The notes beneath the pieces are model-generated. The model did not search any database and had not been told where the DNA came from. It was given only the letters and a program-made list of their open reading frames with translations. From NCBI RefSeq assembly GCF_041860085.1, contig NZ_CP124747.1:1984001-2048000 (forward strand): a stretch of 64,000 nt of DNA. The letters are read 5' to 3'. Source of the DNA: Schlesneria sp. DSM 10557 (GTDB taxonomy: Bacteria > Planctomycetota > Planctomycetia > Planctomycetales > Planctomycetaceae). The translations under genes and the position numbers were made by a program. Positions 44,397 through 54,698 of this stretch are shown here, one piece after another. How positions within the stretch are numbered: position 1 is the stretch's first letter; each line of letters begins with the position of its first letter.

Positions 44397-44713
44397 AGTG
44401 AAACATCCGTGAAAGAGCGGCCAAATCGAGAGGTGTCAGACGGAACAGCACCGAATGTCCGTGAGCAAACGTATAAGACGCAAACTTTAGACGCTGGTGC
44501 CACAAGCGTAAAGATCGACCAACGGCATTCTCCAGGCCGGTTGATCCCTTCGATTGAGGCGGTCGACGGCCCCGGCAAAGTCCCCATGGAATCCACCTTT
44601 GGGTCGGTGCGGGTGTCCGAAATTGCACTTGTGGCAGATTCGGCGTCCACGTATCTTCCCGGCCGTTTCGCTAAATCACGTGGCCTCATCATTCAATGAA
44701 ACGAATCGCACGG

Positions 44714-46981
44714 ATGCGACAGATCTTACAATCACTGGCCTCTGGCCAGACAGAACTGGTCGACGTCCCTTGTCCTGCGGTAGGACGAGGGCAAATCCTT
44801 GTCCAGACTCGTGTGAGCCTCGTTTCAGCTGGCACCGAACGGATGCTGGTTGAGTTTGGCAAGGCGAGCCTGCTGGAAAAGGCACGCCAACAGCCCGATC
44901 GTGTCTGGCAGGTGCTGGACAAAGTGAAGACGGATGGGCTGGTGCCAACGTTAACAGCAGTAAAAAGCAAGCTGGACCAACCGATTTCGCTCGGCTACTG
45001 CAACGTGGGCGAGGTCCTCGAAGTCGGACCGGGCGTTGACGCATTCAAACCGGGCGACCGGGTGGCGAGCAATGGACCGCATGCCGAAGTCGTTTGCGTT
45101 CCCACCAATCTCTGCGCAAAGATTCCTGACTCGGTCAGTGACGAAGCTGCGGCATTCACGGTCCTCGGATCAATTGGACTGCAGGGAATCCGCCTCGCAC
45201 AACCCACTCTGGGAGAGGCATTCGTCGTTTCCGGACTAGGACTGATCGGTCTCGCCACCGTTCAACTGCTGAAAGCGCAGGGGTGCCGTGTTCTGGGGCT
45301 TGATTTTTCGAAAGCTCGGGTGGAGCTTGCCCGGCAAATGGGCGCAGAAGTTTTCGACCTGAGCAGCGGAGACCCCGTCGCCGCGGCAATGCAGTTCTCG
45401 CGCGGTCGCGGCGTGGATGGTGTCCTGATCACCGCAGCGACCGACAGTGACGAACCGGTCCATCAGGCTGCAAAGATGTGCCGCCGACGCGGCCGAATTG
45501 TGCTTGTCGGAGTCGTGGGACTGAAACTGTCACGAGCCGACTTCTACGAAAAGGAACTCTCTTTTCAGGTATCCTGCTCGTACGGCCCGGGCCGCTACGA
45601 TGCCACATACGAACAGCTTGGCCAGGATTATCCCGTCGGTTTCGTCCGCTGGACCGAGCAACGCAACTTTGAAGCGATGCTCGACATGATCGCGGATCGA
45701 CGAATCGATCCTACCCAACTGATCTCACACCGCTTCGCGTTCGATGACGCCGTGGACGCATACGACCTGATTTCCGGTAAAGAACCATCGCTCGGTGTTC
45801 TGCTCAATTACCCTGAACCAGCTGAGTCAGAGCGGCAGACGCTTCGGATTCGGACGCTACCGATCGCTCAACGTGCCACGGATTCGTCCAAGTCTCGGCG
45901 ACGCCCTACACCTGCATCCGGAGCAGCCAACGGAGCCAGCATTGCGATCATCGGAGCGGGGAACTACGCAACACAGATGCTGATTCCTGCGTTCCGGAAG
46001 AACAACGCTCAGGTCAAATGTATTGCTTCGCGTAACGGTCTGACGGCCGCACTCGCCGCTCGTAAGTTTGGAGTGCTGACGGCAACGTCCGACATCGACT
46101 CCCTGATGGCCGACGAAGAGATTTCTACCGTGGTCGTCGCGACGCGGCATGATAGCCACGCAAAACTGACATGTACGGCTCTCGAAGCCGGGAAGAATGT
46201 CTTCGTCGAGAAGCCACTGGCGCTGAATGCCCAGGAATTGCATCAGATTATCTCAACCTATGAAGAAGTCACAGCAAATGGGCAGGGCAGGGGACCGGTC
46301 CTGGCAGTCGGCTTTAATCGACGGTTCGCGCCGCAGATTCAACAGATGAAGTCGTTGCTGGCGGAAGTGCATGAACCCAAGTCCTTCATCATGACCGTGA
46401 ATGCGGGCCAGATCCCGGCTGATCACTGGGTCCACGATCCCGTCGCGGGGGGTGGTCGTGTGATCGGTGAGGGGTGCCATTTCATCGATCTGCTCCGGTA
46501 CCTGTGTGGCACCCGGATCGTCTCGGTACAGGCCACGATGTTTGGTCGTGACTCTGCAGCCGAAATTCGCGACGACAAAATGTCCATCACGCTATCGTTC
46601 GCCGACGGAAGCTTTGGCACGGTCCATTACCTCGCCAACGGGCATCGATCAATCTCGAAAGAGCGGCTCGAAGTTTTCTGCGCCGGTCGTGTGATCCAAC
46701 TCGATAATTTCCGGCGGATGCAGGCCGTTGGCTGGAAGAAGTTCCGGCGGATGAACCTGTGGCAGCAGGACAAGGGACACGTCGCGGAAGTAGAGGCCTT
46801 TCTGAACGCCGTGTCGTCCCAGGGGCCTGCTCCGATCGCTTTGGAAGAAATGATCGAGGTGACGGAAGCCAGTTTCGCCGCGATGCGATCCGCGGAGACG
46901 CAGGAAGTCATTCACTGTGCACCCCGTCAGCCCTCCGCACTGACACTCCATCACGATGACGCAATTCGACGTGCCGCCTGA
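44714..46981 (+). CDS. Bi-domain oxidoreductase: zinc-type dehydrogenase fused to Gfo/Idh/MocA domain
   Basis: 755 residues from the ATG at 44714, where the family begins (MRQILQSLASG); an ATG 18 bases upstream is possible. The first half (1-365) is an MDR dehydrogenase: LGYCNVGEVLEVGPGVDAFKPGDRV and Rossmann GLGLIGLATVQLLKAQG. The second half (about 398-740) is a Gfo/Idh/MocA oxidoreductase with IIGAGNYATQMLIPAF and the EKP motif in FVEKPLAL. This fusion occurs in surface-polysaccharide clusters next to heparinase-like genes, as here, and presumably oxidises or reduces a nucleotide-sugar intermediate. The protein ends AIRRAA, a tail shared by its neighbours. Confidence 0.9.
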   Translation: MRQILQSLASGQTELVDVPCPAVGRGQILVQTRVSLVSAGTERMLVEFGKASLLEKARQQPDRVWQVLDKVKTDGLVPTLTAVKSKLDQPISLGYCNVGEVLEVGPGVDAFKPGDRVASNGPHAEVVCVPTNLCAKIPDSVSDEAAAFTVLGSIGLQGIRLAQPTLGEAFVVSGLGLIGLATVQLLKAQGCRVLGLDFSKARVELARQMGAEVFDLSSGDPVAAAMQFSRGRGVDGVLITAATDSDEPVHQAAKMCRRRGRIVLVGVVGLKLSRADFYEKELSFQVSCSYGPGRYDATYEQLGQDYPVGFVRWTEQRNFEAMLDMIADRRIDPTQLISHRFAFDDAVDAYDLISGKEPSLGVLLNYPEPAESERQTLRIRTLPIAQRATDSSKSRRRPTPASGAANGASIAIIGAGNYATQMLIPAFRKNNAQVKCIASRNGLTAALAARKFGVLTATSDIDSLMADEEISTVVVATRHDSHAKLTCTALEAGKNVFVEKPLALNAQELHQIISTYEEVTANGQGRGPVLAVGFNRRFAPQIQQMKSLLAEVHEPKSFIMTVNAGQIPADHWVHDPVAGGGRVIGEGCHFIDLLRYLCGTRIVSVQATMFGRDSAAEIRDDKMSITLSFADGSFGTVHYLANGHRSISKERLEVFCAGRVIQLDNFRRMQAVGWKKFRRMNLWQQDKGHVAEVEAFLNAVSSQGPAPIALEEMIEVTEASFAAMRSAETQEVIHCAPRQPSALTLHHDDAIRRAA

Positions 46982-47219
46982 CAAACAGCAAGGCAATTCG
47001 GATCAGCAACAGTCACCAGCAAAGGAAGATTGAGCCGGTACCCGCAGAAGCGACTGAACGACTAAGGATGGATCCGACCTCGCTCACGTATTCGCCGGGC
47101 ACTTATTGACGCAGAGACTGGAACGGGGACACACGCCCCGCCCAAAGGTTTCAATTGCAATCGAACCAGGGGAATCGCCTCCCCACGCGACCGATCAACT
47201 CGAAATGGAAGGGATTCCA

Positions 47220-48317
47220 ATGCACGTATTACACGTTGTCGGGGCACGCCCCAACTTCATGAAGGTCGCTCCTGTTCATGCGGCATTCCGCAAGCGTCCC
47301 GGCGTCCGGCAGTCCCTGGTGCACACGGGTCAGCATTACGACGCGAATCTTTCGGATATTTTCTTCGAACAGCTTCGGATTCCACGCCCCGATGTTTCGC
47401 TGGAAGTCGGATCCGGCTCTCACGCCGTCCAGACGGCGGAAGTGATGGTTCGTTTCGAAAAGACGATTCTGGAACGACAACCAGATATGGTTCTGGTCTA
47501 CGGTGACGTGAACTCGACAGTCGCCGCCACCCTCGTGTGTGCCAAGCTCGGAATCAAGCTGGCCCACGTTGAGGCAGGACTTCGCTCGTACGATCGGACG
47601 ATGCCCGAAGAGATCAACCGACTCGTGACTGATCAACTCGCCGATCTCCTGCTGATTCCCTCGGAAGAAGCGGAAGGAAATCTGCTGCGGGAAGGGGTTG
47701 CGAAGGAGAAGATTCACTTCGTCGGCAACGTGATGATCGACACGCTGCGGTCACTACTCTCTCAGGCCAGAATGCCGGAAGTTACAGGGCTCGGTGAGAA
47801 GTACGCTCTCGTCACCCTGCATCGTCCTTCGAACGTCGACGAACCGGAAACGCTGAAGCGCATTCTGGCGACGTTGACGAAGATGTCTGAACGCCTTCAG
47901 ATCGTGTTCCCGATTCATCCACGGACCCAGGCCCGTATCAAGAGTCTGGGGTATCACTTCGAGAACTCGGATCGGATCTTCACGATTCCACCGGCAGGCT
48001 ATCTGGAATGCCTGGCACTTCAAAAATGTGCCACCGTTGTCGTGACTGACTCGGGAGGTCTTCAGGAAGAAACAACAGCCCTGGGTGTTCCCTGTCTGAC
48101 CGTCCGCGAAAACACCGAGCGACCAGTCACGATCACTCATGGCACCAACACCCTGGTGGGGACGGATATGGATCTGCTGACTTCTGAAGTCAACAAGATT
48201 CTTTCCGGTCAGGGAAAAGGGGGACGCGTTCCACCTCTCTGGGACGGTCTGGCTTCCGAGCGAATTGCTGACATTGTCCTCCAGACAAAATCGGCTTCCG
48301 TTCGACGTGCGGCCTGA
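47220..48317 (+). CDS. wecB: UDP-N-acetylglucosamine 2-epimerase (non-hydrolysing)
   Basis: 365 residues from the ATG at 47220, preceded by GGAAGGGA at 5 bases; upstream in-frame codons are not family sequence. It interconverts UDP-GlcNAc and UDP-ManNAc for surface polysaccharide synthesis. Diagnostic segments are VVGARPNFMKVAPVH, TGQHYD, VYGDVNST, LAHVEAGLRSYDRTMPEEINR, LVTLHRPSNVD and the UDP-binding TDSGGLQEET. It is the second gene of the polysaccharide cluster and ends SVRRAA. Confidence 0.95.
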   Translation: MHVLHVVGARPNFMKVAPVHAAFRKRPGVRQSLVHTGQHYDANLSDIFFEQLRIPRPDVSLEVGSGSHAVQTAEVMVRFEKTILERQPDMVLVYGDVNSTVAATLVCAKLGIKLAHVEAGLRSYDRTMPEEINRLVTDQLADLLLIPSEEAEGNLLREGVAKEKIHFVGNVMIDTLRSLLSQARMPEVTGLGEKYALVTLHRPSNVDEPETLKRILATLTKMSERLQIVFPIHPRTQARIKSLGYHFENSDRIFTIPPAGYLECLALQKCATVVVTDSGGLQEETTALGVPCLTVRENTERPVTITHGTNTLVGTDMDLLTSEVNKILSGQGKGGRVPPLWDGLASERIADIVLQTKSASVRRAA

Positions 48318-48362
48318 CGAATCGGGCTTCGAGTCTCTTTCTCTCAGTAGGATTCCCAATTC

Positions 48363-50669
48363 GTGGAAGTTTCCCGCTTCGCACAGATGCTCAGGTACCT
48401 CGGCCCGAAATGGCTGATGTATCGTGCCGTCTATGCATTGCGGATGAAAAGCGGGCTGGTGCGCATGCAGCGACCCGCCACCACCTGGGACAAGTTGCCG
48501 CTGGAAGCGTTTCTCAGTGATCCATCACTGAGAAACGCCGAAGCCTACGCAGAGAGTCGCCGCAAGCAGGCGCGTCCCTTCTTTTTCGACGCAGCACAAC
48601 TCCCGAATTCACGCGGGCTGTTTTCGCGGTGGGACACACCGGAATCCTCACCCTTCTATTCGGTCGATCGCCTTCGCGAGGGATTCGTCCAGTTTTTCTC
48701 GAACGAGTTCGTCGAAGTTGGACTCCCCCCTCAGTGGCATCGAGATCCGCTATCCAGACACACTTTCCCCAATGACCGTCACTGGAGTCAGATCGGCGAC
48801 TTTGGCGCGGGGGATATCAAGCTCGTCTGGGAAGCGAATCGCTTCGGCTTTGTATTTCCGCTTGTCCGCGCGTACTGGCGAACAGGCGACGAAGCAATTC
48901 CCAAACTTTTCTGGGACCTGATCGAAGACTGGCGACGATCTAATCCCCCCGACACCGGGTCAAACTGGAAGTGTGGGCAAGAGATCAGCCTGCGTGTGAT
49001 GGCCTGGGTCTTTGGTCTGCACGGGTTTGGGAACAGTCCCGCCACCACGCCCGGTCGCGTCTCGATGCTGGCACAGATGATTGCCGTCTCGGGGGAGCGC
49101 ATCGAATCCAACATCGGATATGCGCTGAGCCAGCAAAACAATCACGGTATCAGCGAGGCCATGGGTCTGTGGACAATCGGAAGTCTTTTTCCAGAACTGA
49201 GGGATGCAGCGCGCTGGTCCCGAAAAGGACGACGGCTTCTCGAGAGTCAGGCACAAGCGCTGGTCTACGATGACGGTGCATTCTCGCAGCATTCATTGAA
49301 CTATCACCGCGTCATGCTGCACAACTATTTGTGGTCGATACGACTGGGTGATCTGCAGGATTCACCCTTGTCTTCGGAACTGCGGGATCGCATCGGCAGG
49401 GCAGGAGAATTCGTCTATCAACTCCAGGATAAAATCACTGGCCGCGTCCCGCGCACAGGTCAGGATGATGGTGCCTATATCCTGCCGTTGAGCAACTGTC
49501 CTTACGACGATTACCGTGGCGTCGTGCAATCGACGCATTACCTGCTGACAGGCCAGCGACTCCTCCCGTCTGGTCCGTGGGATGAAGAACTTTTCTGGCT
49601 GTTCGGCCTGCAGCAGCCCTCGGACGCCGATTGCCCCATCACAGATGCGGGTCACCCCGGTACTTCCGACGCACGGACCGGGAATCGGGAGCTCGCTACG
49701 GAAAAACATTCCGGTTCGTTTTCCCTAGAACGACTCGACTTCGACGCTGCCGACAGTGGGTATGTGACACTCAGAACGCCCGCGGGTTGTGCCATTTCGC
49801 GTGCCGCCGGATTTCGGCATCGCCCCGCTCAGGCGGATATGCTGCACGTCGATATCTGGTGGCGCGGATTGAACATCGCACTCGACCCGGGCACCTACAG
49901 CTATAACGCCCCGGCCCCCTGGAATAATCCGTTCTCGCACACCGAACACCACAACACGGTGAGCGTGGATGGCCGGGATCAAATGGACCGGGCCAGCCGC
50001 TTCCTGTGGCTACCGTGGCTCAAAGGGAAATCACACGGCCGGAACGTCTCGTGTCAGGGAGATATCTCCGCCTGGAACGGCGAGCATGACGGCTACCGCA
50101 GACTGGCCGACCCGGTCACTCATCGACGAGGTGTCGTCCGGCTGGGGGCCGAACACTGGCTGATCCTTGATGCCCTCTGCGGGCAGGTCGACCATCAGTT
50201 TCGTCTGCACTGGTTGCTGATGGATGGGCCGTTTGCAGCGGACCATGATCTCACGAGCATCGAAATTCAAACGCCGCACGGGCCGTATCGCCTGCTTGCG
50301 GCCTCGTCGCAGGCAGAGCCTCGATTCCAAGTCATCCGAGCCGATGAGCAGTCCGCGCGGGGCTGGTATGCCCCGTTCTATCACTCACGCCGACCAGCGT
50401 TGTCTGTCTCTCTCGAAGCCACCACCCATGCAGTGGTCTTTGCGAGTTTACTCGGTCCTGAAGCTCTGTCGGTTCAGATTACGGGCGATCACGTTCAAGT
50501 CCGCGGTGGCGACTGGCAGGCAACCGTATCACTGAATCTCGACCAGACCATGGACACACCGCTGGTGGCATCGGTCACCGCGGGAGGTTCACTTGCAGAT
50601 TCGATCACCTCGATTCCTCTCCCTTCAACTCGACCCATTTCGGAGCCACGTCAATGCACGTCTTGCTGA
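48363..50669 (+). CDS. Heparinase II/III-family protein
   Basis: 768 residues from a GTG at 48363. The N-terminal two-thirds (about 30-390) is an alpha/alpha toroid (GHGFGNSP-like HGFGNSPATTPGR, LSQQNNHGISEAMGLW, LNYHRVMLHNYLW), and the C-terminal part (about 440-750) is the beta-sandwich typical of heparinase II/III lyases. There is no signal peptide, so it may act in the cytoplasm or periplasm after another route. Proteins of this type in polysaccharide clusters are thought to trim or control the polymer. It overlaps the next gene by 16 bp and is the only cluster protein not ending in a basic-Ala tail. Confidence 0.9.
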   Translation: MEVSRFAQMLRYLGPKWLMYRAVYALRMKSGLVRMQRPATTWDKLPLEAFLSDPSLRNAEAYAESRRKQARPFFFDAAQLPNSRGLFSRWDTPESSPFYSVDRLREGFVQFFSNEFVEVGLPPQWHRDPLSRHTFPNDRHWSQIGDFGAGDIKLVWEANRFGFVFPLVRAYWRTGDEAIPKLFWDLIEDWRRSNPPDTGSNWKCGQEISLRVMAWVFGLHGFGNSPATTPGRVSMLAQMIAVSGERIESNIGYALSQQNNHGISEAMGLWTIGSLFPELRDAARWSRKGRRLLESQAQALVYDDGAFSQHSLNYHRVMLHNYLWSIRLGDLQDSPLSSELRDRIGRAGEFVYQLQDKITGRVPRTGQDDGAYILPLSNCPYDDYRGVVQSTHYLLTGQRLLPSGPWDEELFWLFGLQQPSDADCPITDAGHPGTSDARTGNRELATEKHSGSFSLERLDFDAADSGYVTLRTPAGCAISRAAGFRHRPAQADMLHVDIWWRGLNIALDPGTYSYNAPAPWNNPFSHTEHHNTVSVDGRDQMDRASRFLWLPWLKGKSHGRNVSCQGDISAWNGEHDGYRRLADPVTHRRGVVRLGAEHWLILDALCGQVDHQFRLHWLLMDGPFAADHDLTSIEIQTPHGPYRLLAASSQAEPRFQVIRADEQSARGWYAPFYHSRRPALSVSLEATTHAVVFASLLGPEALSVQITGDHVQVRGGDWQATVSLNLDQTMDTPLVASVTAGGSLADSITSIPLPSTRPISEPRQCTSC

Positions 50670-51874
50670 TCCATCAAGCGTTTGTCTCACCGGACGATGC
50701 CGGTGGAACGCGACACTATGAATTGGCGCGAAGGCTCGTTGACGGCGGGCACGAGTTCTCGATCGTCGCCAGTGATCTGAGCTATCTCAGCGGAAAGAAG
50801 TGCGCGTCCGACGAACGCGTTCAGAACTTTGACGGAGTGAAGGTCCAGCGAGCCTGGACCTATGCTGCTCTCCATCGCAGTTTCGTCTGGCGAATCGTGT
50901 CGTTCCTGTCTTTCATGGTCAGTTCCGTCTGGACCGCCTTGAAGGTCAAGAATGTCGATCTGGTCATCGGCACATCGCCCCCCATCTTTCAGGCCGTTTC
51001 CGCCTGGGTCATTTCCGTCGTGAAGTGGAAGCCGTTCCTCCTGGAAATCCGTGACCTGTGGCCCGAGTTTGCTGTGGATATGGGAGTCCTCAAAAATCCG
51101 GTCCTGATCTGGATGGCGAGAAAACTGGAGCGGTTCCTGTATGCACGTGCTAATCACCTGCTGGTGAATTCACCCGCCTATCGTGACTACCTGATCGGAC
51201 TCGGAATCCCCGAGGCGAAGATCAGCTTTATCGCTAACGGCGTCGACCCTGACATGTTCCATGTCAAGAAGACGACGGGTGGTCTGCGCGATGAGTTCAA
51301 CCTGAGTGACAAGTACATCGTGACCTATGCCGGTGCGATGGGGATGGCGAATAACCTGGAAGTCGTCCTTGAGGCGGCGAAACTGGTTGAAGACCTTCCG
51401 GAAGTTCATTTCCTGATGGTCGGCGATGGTAAGGATCGGGCTAAGCTTGAGGAACTTGCAGCACAGATGCATGTCAAGAACGTGACCTTCACGGGATCCC
51501 GGCCCAAGTCGCAGATGCCAGAGATTCTGGCGGAATCTGACGCCTGTCTGGCCGTGCTGCGTGATATCCCCATGTTTCGAACGACGTATCCCAACAAAGT
51601 CTTCGACTACATGGCTGCGTCGCGTCCTGTTCTGCTGGCGATCGACGGCGTGATTCGCCAGGTCATCGAAGCGGCCAATGGAGGCATTCCGGTCCCTCCC
51701 GGTAATCCTCAGGCAATGGCCGATGCAGTACGAAAGCTTTACTCAGACCGTCCGGGCAGCGAACAGATGGGGCGGTCGGCACGTGATTACGTGATCAAGT
51801 TTTTCGATCGGAATCAACAGGCCTCGCAATTCGGTGAACTCGTCCAACAGATCGGCAAGAAAAAGGTCGCCTGA
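50654..51874 (+). CDS. Glycosyltransferase family 4 (WbuB-like)
   Basis: 406 residues in a two-domain GT-B fold. The N-terminal donor/acceptor domain has HQAFVSPDDAGGTRHYELARRLVDGGHEF and EIRDLWPEFAVDMG; the C-terminal GT1 domain has VTYAGAMGMANNLEVVLEAA, MVGDGKDRAKLEELA and TTYPNKVFDYMAASRPVL. It is closest in type to WbuB-like enzymes adding an amino sugar in O-antigen synthesis. It overlaps the heparinase-like gene and ends KKKVA one base before the next start. Confidence 0.92.
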   Translation: MHVLLIHQAFVSPDDAGGTRHYELARRLVDGGHEFSIVASDLSYLSGKKCASDERVQNFDGVKVQRAWTYAALHRSFVWRIVSFLSFMVSSVWTALKVKNVDLVIGTSPPIFQAVSAWVISVVKWKPFLLEIRDLWPEFAVDMGVLKNPVLIWMARKLERFLYARANHLLVNSPAYRDYLIGLGIPEAKISFIANGVDPDMFHVKKTTGGLRDEFNLSDKYIVTYAGAMGMANNLEVVLEAAKLVEDLPEVHFLMVGDGKDRAKLEELAAQMHVKNVTFTGSRPKSQMPEILAESDACLAVLRDIPMFRTTYPNKVFDYMAASRPVLLAIDGVIRQVIEAANGGIPVPPGNPQAMADAVRKLYSDRPGSEQMGRSARDYVIKFFDRNQQASQFGELVQQIGKKKVA

Positions 51875-51875
51875 T

Positions 51876-53129
51876 ATGTCGAAGGGCTTTTATCGAAGAT
51901 TTGGCAAACGGCTGTTCGATCTCGCCGTGGCCGTCCCCGCGTTGATCCTGTTGGCACCGGTGATGGCGGTGACTGCGCTCCTGGTCCGGGTGTTTCTCGG
52001 TTCACCCGTCCTATTCCGACAGGAACGGCCGGGCCGGGGGGGAAAGCTGTTCAAGATCTGCAAATTCCGGACGATGACCGACGCGCGGGATGCCCACGGA
52101 GTACTCCTCAGCGACGATCGCCGTCTAACACGGTTTGGCAAGTTCTTACGATCCAGCAGTCTTGATGAACTGCCGGAACTATGGAACGTCATCACCGGGC
52201 AGATGAGTCTGGTAGGACCGCGTCCATTGAAAGTCCGTTATCTGCCGCTTTATTCCGCCGAACAGGCTCGACGGCACGACGTCACCCCGGGGATTACGGG
52301 TTGGGCGCAGGTCAACGGCCGCAACTTGCTCGGCTGGGACGAGCGATTTCAGCTCGACGTCTGGTATGTCGACAACGTCACCTTCTGGCTCGACCTGAAA
52401 GTTCTCTGGAAGACAGTTACGGCGGTCTTCGGGCAGAGGGGAATCACGGCGGAAGGGCACGCTTCCATGCCCGACTTCGAAGGGTCGAAGCAGATTGTCG
52501 TGATCGGAGCAGGAGGGCACGGAAAAGTCGTAGTCAGTACTCTTCAGGAAGCCGGGTTCGTCGTCGATGCCATCTATGACGACAATGAACGAATGTGGGA
52601 TACAACGATTCTGGGCGTACCCGTTCGGGGGCCGGTGAGCGATCTCGCGAAAGCACCAGAGAAATACAAAGGGATCGTGGGGATTGGTGACGCTCGCATT
52701 CGAGAACGGGTCGTCGAGTCACTTCCCATGGAATGGATGACCGTCATCCATCCGCATTCGTTCGTTCACCATTCCGCCCGGCTGGGAGCGGGATCCGTGG
52801 TACTTGCGGGGGCCGTCGTCCAGCCCGATGCAATTCTGGGCGAACACGTCATCGTCAATACCTCATCCTCAGTCGATCATGACTGCCGGATTGGTAACTT
52901 CGTGGGAATAGGACCGGGAGCGCATCTTTCGGGTGGCGTGCGTATCGATGAACGCTGCCTGCTCGGGGCAGGGTGCAGTGTGATCCCCGAAGTCCATATC
53001 GCTGCGGATGTAACCGTCGGAGCCGGCACCGTGGTGATTCAGGACATTACCAGAGGCTGTACCGTCGTCGGTTCGACGCCGCGCATCATTCGGCAGGAAT
53101 TGTCCTTCGAATCCCGAAAGAGTGCCTAG
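51876..53129 (+). CDS. Fusion of PglC-like phosphoglycosyl transferase and PglD-like acetyltransferase
   Basis: 417 residues from the ATG at 51876, one base after the previous stop. Residues 1-195 are a monotopic phosphoglycosyl transferase: a membrane-embedded N-terminal helix (about 12-40), FRTM (65-68), the catalytic D97-E98 in SLDELPELWNV, and GPRPL...PGITGWAQVNGRN. It transfers a phospho-sugar to undecaprenyl phosphate. Residues 205-417 are a NeuD/PglD-type acyltransferase with a GAGGHGK nucleotide-sugar site (211-217), left-handed beta-helix repeats and the catalytic His H335 in SSVDHDC. Together they would acetylate a UDP-4-amino-sugar and load it on the lipid carrier. It ends RKSA. 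Confidence 0.92.
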   Translation: MSKGFYRRFGKRLFDLAVAVPALILLAPVMAVTALLVRVFLGSPVLFRQERPGRGGKLFKICKFRTMTDARDAHGVLLSDDRRLTRFGKFLRSSSLDELPELWNVITGQMSLVGPRPLKVRYLPLYSAEQARRHDVTPGITGWAQVNGRNLLGWDERFQLDVWYVDNVTFWLDLKVLWKTVTAVFGQRGITAEGHASMPDFEGSKQIVVIGAGGHGKVVVSTLQEAGFVVDAIYDDNERMWDTTILGVPVRGPVSDLAKAPEKYKGIVGIGDARIRERVVESLPMEWMTVIHPHSFVHHSARLGAGSVVLAGAVVQPDAILGEHVIVNTSSSVDHDCRIGNFVGIGPGAHLSGGVRIDERCLLGAGCSVIPEVHIAADVTVGAGTVVIQDITRGCTVVGSTPRIIRQELSFESRKSA

Positions 53130-53254
53130 CAAGATTTTTCCCGTTTGCTGTCAGCTCACTTCCCCACTTCCAAATTACCCGTGCCGGGATTTTGAATCAC
53201 TCATTCCGCCACTGGCCAGTCTGATCCTCACTTCCTGTAAAAAAGAGCTCTCCC

Positions 53255-54535
53255 ATGTCGAACCTCACAGAATCCGGCTGCAACGACCTGGCACTCCATG
53301 GTGGTGAACCTGTTCGCCGTGGGCTCCTTTCGCCCTGGCCGTTTTTTGATGAAGAGATGATCGAAGCATCGACTCGAGTTCTCCGGTCGAACAAGGTGAA
53401 CTACTGGACGGGCAACGAAGGAACTCAGTTTGAACGGGAGTATGCCGATGCGATCGGGTGTAAGCACGCCATCGCCTTGACCAATGGAACCGTCGCACTG
53501 GAACTGGCGCTGTACGGTCTGGGAATCGGCCCCGGAGACGAAGTGATTGTCCCGTGCCGCACGTTCATCGCGTCCGCCAGTTGCGTCGTCATGCGCGGAG
53601 CCACCCCTGTCGTCGCTGATGTTAACCGGGACAGCCAGACGATCGATGTCGACACGATTCGCGCTGTTCTGACGCCACACACCAGAGCGATCGTCTGCGT
53701 TCATCTCGCCGGATGGCCGTGCGACATGGATCCGATCATGGAACTGGCGGAAGCACACGGCATTAAAGTCATTGAAGACTGCGCTCAGGCCCATCACGCG
53801 CTGTACAAGGGGCGTCACGTAGGAACGATTGGTCACGTCGGTGCCTTCTCTTTCTGTCAGGACAAGATCATGACGACGGGCGGAGAAGGGGGGCTGATGA
53901 CAACCAACGACACCGAACTCTGGGATAAATGCTGGAGCTTCAAAGACCACGGAAAGTCGCAGCAGGCACTTCAGAAGCCCCACGAACCTCACTTGTTCCG
54001 CTGGTTGCACGCCCGGTTCGGCACCAATTGGCGTTTGACGGAAATGCAGTCGGCCATGGGTCGAATCATGCTCCGCCGTCTTCCTGAATGGATCGAAGCC
54101 CGGCGGATCAACGCAGCCAGCCTGACCTCGGCACTCTCTCTTATCCCCGCCCTGCGGATCCCTGTCGCTCCGGCTGACATACGACATAGTTACTACAAGT
54201 ACTATGCGTTCGTCCGCCCGGAGTACCTGAAGGAAGGGTGGAGCCGCGATCGGATTATTCAGAATCTCCAGGCCGAAGGAATCCCGTGCGGCCCCGGTTC
54301 GTGCGGTGAAATCTATCGGGAAGAGGCCTTCAATCTTCCGGGATTGAGGCCCGACAACCGGTTCACCGTGGCTCAGGAACTTGCCGAAACAAGTCTGATG
54401 TTCATGGTCCACCCCACGCTGAAGGATTCAGAAATCACAGACACAATTCGGGCGATCAAGAAAGTGATGAAGGCCGCCACGCTAAGTACTGCAGATCAAA
54501 TCACCGACAAGAATGCCGCACGACGTGTCGCATAA
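53255..54535 (+). CDS. DegT/DnrJ/EryC1/StrS aminotransferase
   Basis: 426 residues. This PLP sugar aminotransferase probably makes the UDP-4-amino sugar used by the upstream PglD-like domain (a PglE-like role). Visible parts are the N-terminal LALHGGEPVR, NYWTGNEGTQFEREYA, ALTNGTVALELAL, EDCAQAHHALYKG, the PLP lysine K204 in FSFCQDKIMTTGGEGG and FGTNWRLTEMQSAMG. A 4,6-dehydratase (PglF type) that should precede it in the pathway is not in this window. The C-terminus is AARRVA. Confidence 0.92.
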   Translation: MSNLTESGCNDLALHGGEPVRRGLLSPWPFFDEEMIEASTRVLRSNKVNYWTGNEGTQFEREYADAIGCKHAIALTNGTVALELALYGLGIGPGDEVIVPCRTFIASASCVVMRGATPVVADVNRDSQTIDVDTIRAVLTPHTRAIVCVHLAGWPCDMDPIMELAEAHGIKVIEDCAQAHHALYKGRHVGTIGHVGAFSFCQDKIMTTGGEGGLMTTNDTELWDKCWSFKDHGKSQQALQKPHEPHLFRWLHARFGTNWRLTEMQSAMGRIMLRRLPEWIEARRINAASLTSALSLIPALRIPVAPADIRHSYYKYYAFVRPEYLKEGWSRDRIIQNLQAEGIPCGPGSCGEIYREEAFNLPGLRPDNRFTVAQELAETSLMFMVHPTLKDSEITDTIRAIKKVMKAATLSTADQITDKNAARRVA

Positions 54536-54557
54536 ACTTTAGCAAACCGGGCGACAC

Positions 54558-54698
54558 ATGCAGAAAGTTGCCGAGGTCTCGCCGAATCAGGCCGAGCCTC
54601 GGTGGCTTGATGAGTCGGTACAAAAGCACCTCTTCGAATCGGATGGCTATGCGAAACGCAATCGATTCATTGTGGCCAACCCGGTGGGATTCGAGTGA
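54558..54698 (+). CDS. Possible small protein (46 residues)
   Basis: A short frame between the aminotransferase and acyltransferase genes reads MQKVAEVSPNQAEPRW and ends FIVANPVGFE. The composition is protein-like, with balanced charged and hydrophobic residues, but the ribosome-binding site is poor. It could be a real small protein or the remnant of a lost gene. Confidence 0.3.
   Translation: MQKVAEVSPNQAEPRWLDESVQKHLFESDGYAKRNRFIVANPVGFE

Noticed and set aside
53228-54412. 394-codon minus-strand frame opposite the DegT aminotransferase
   Set aside because: The aminotransferase has intact PLP motifs; the antisense translation shows no family motif.
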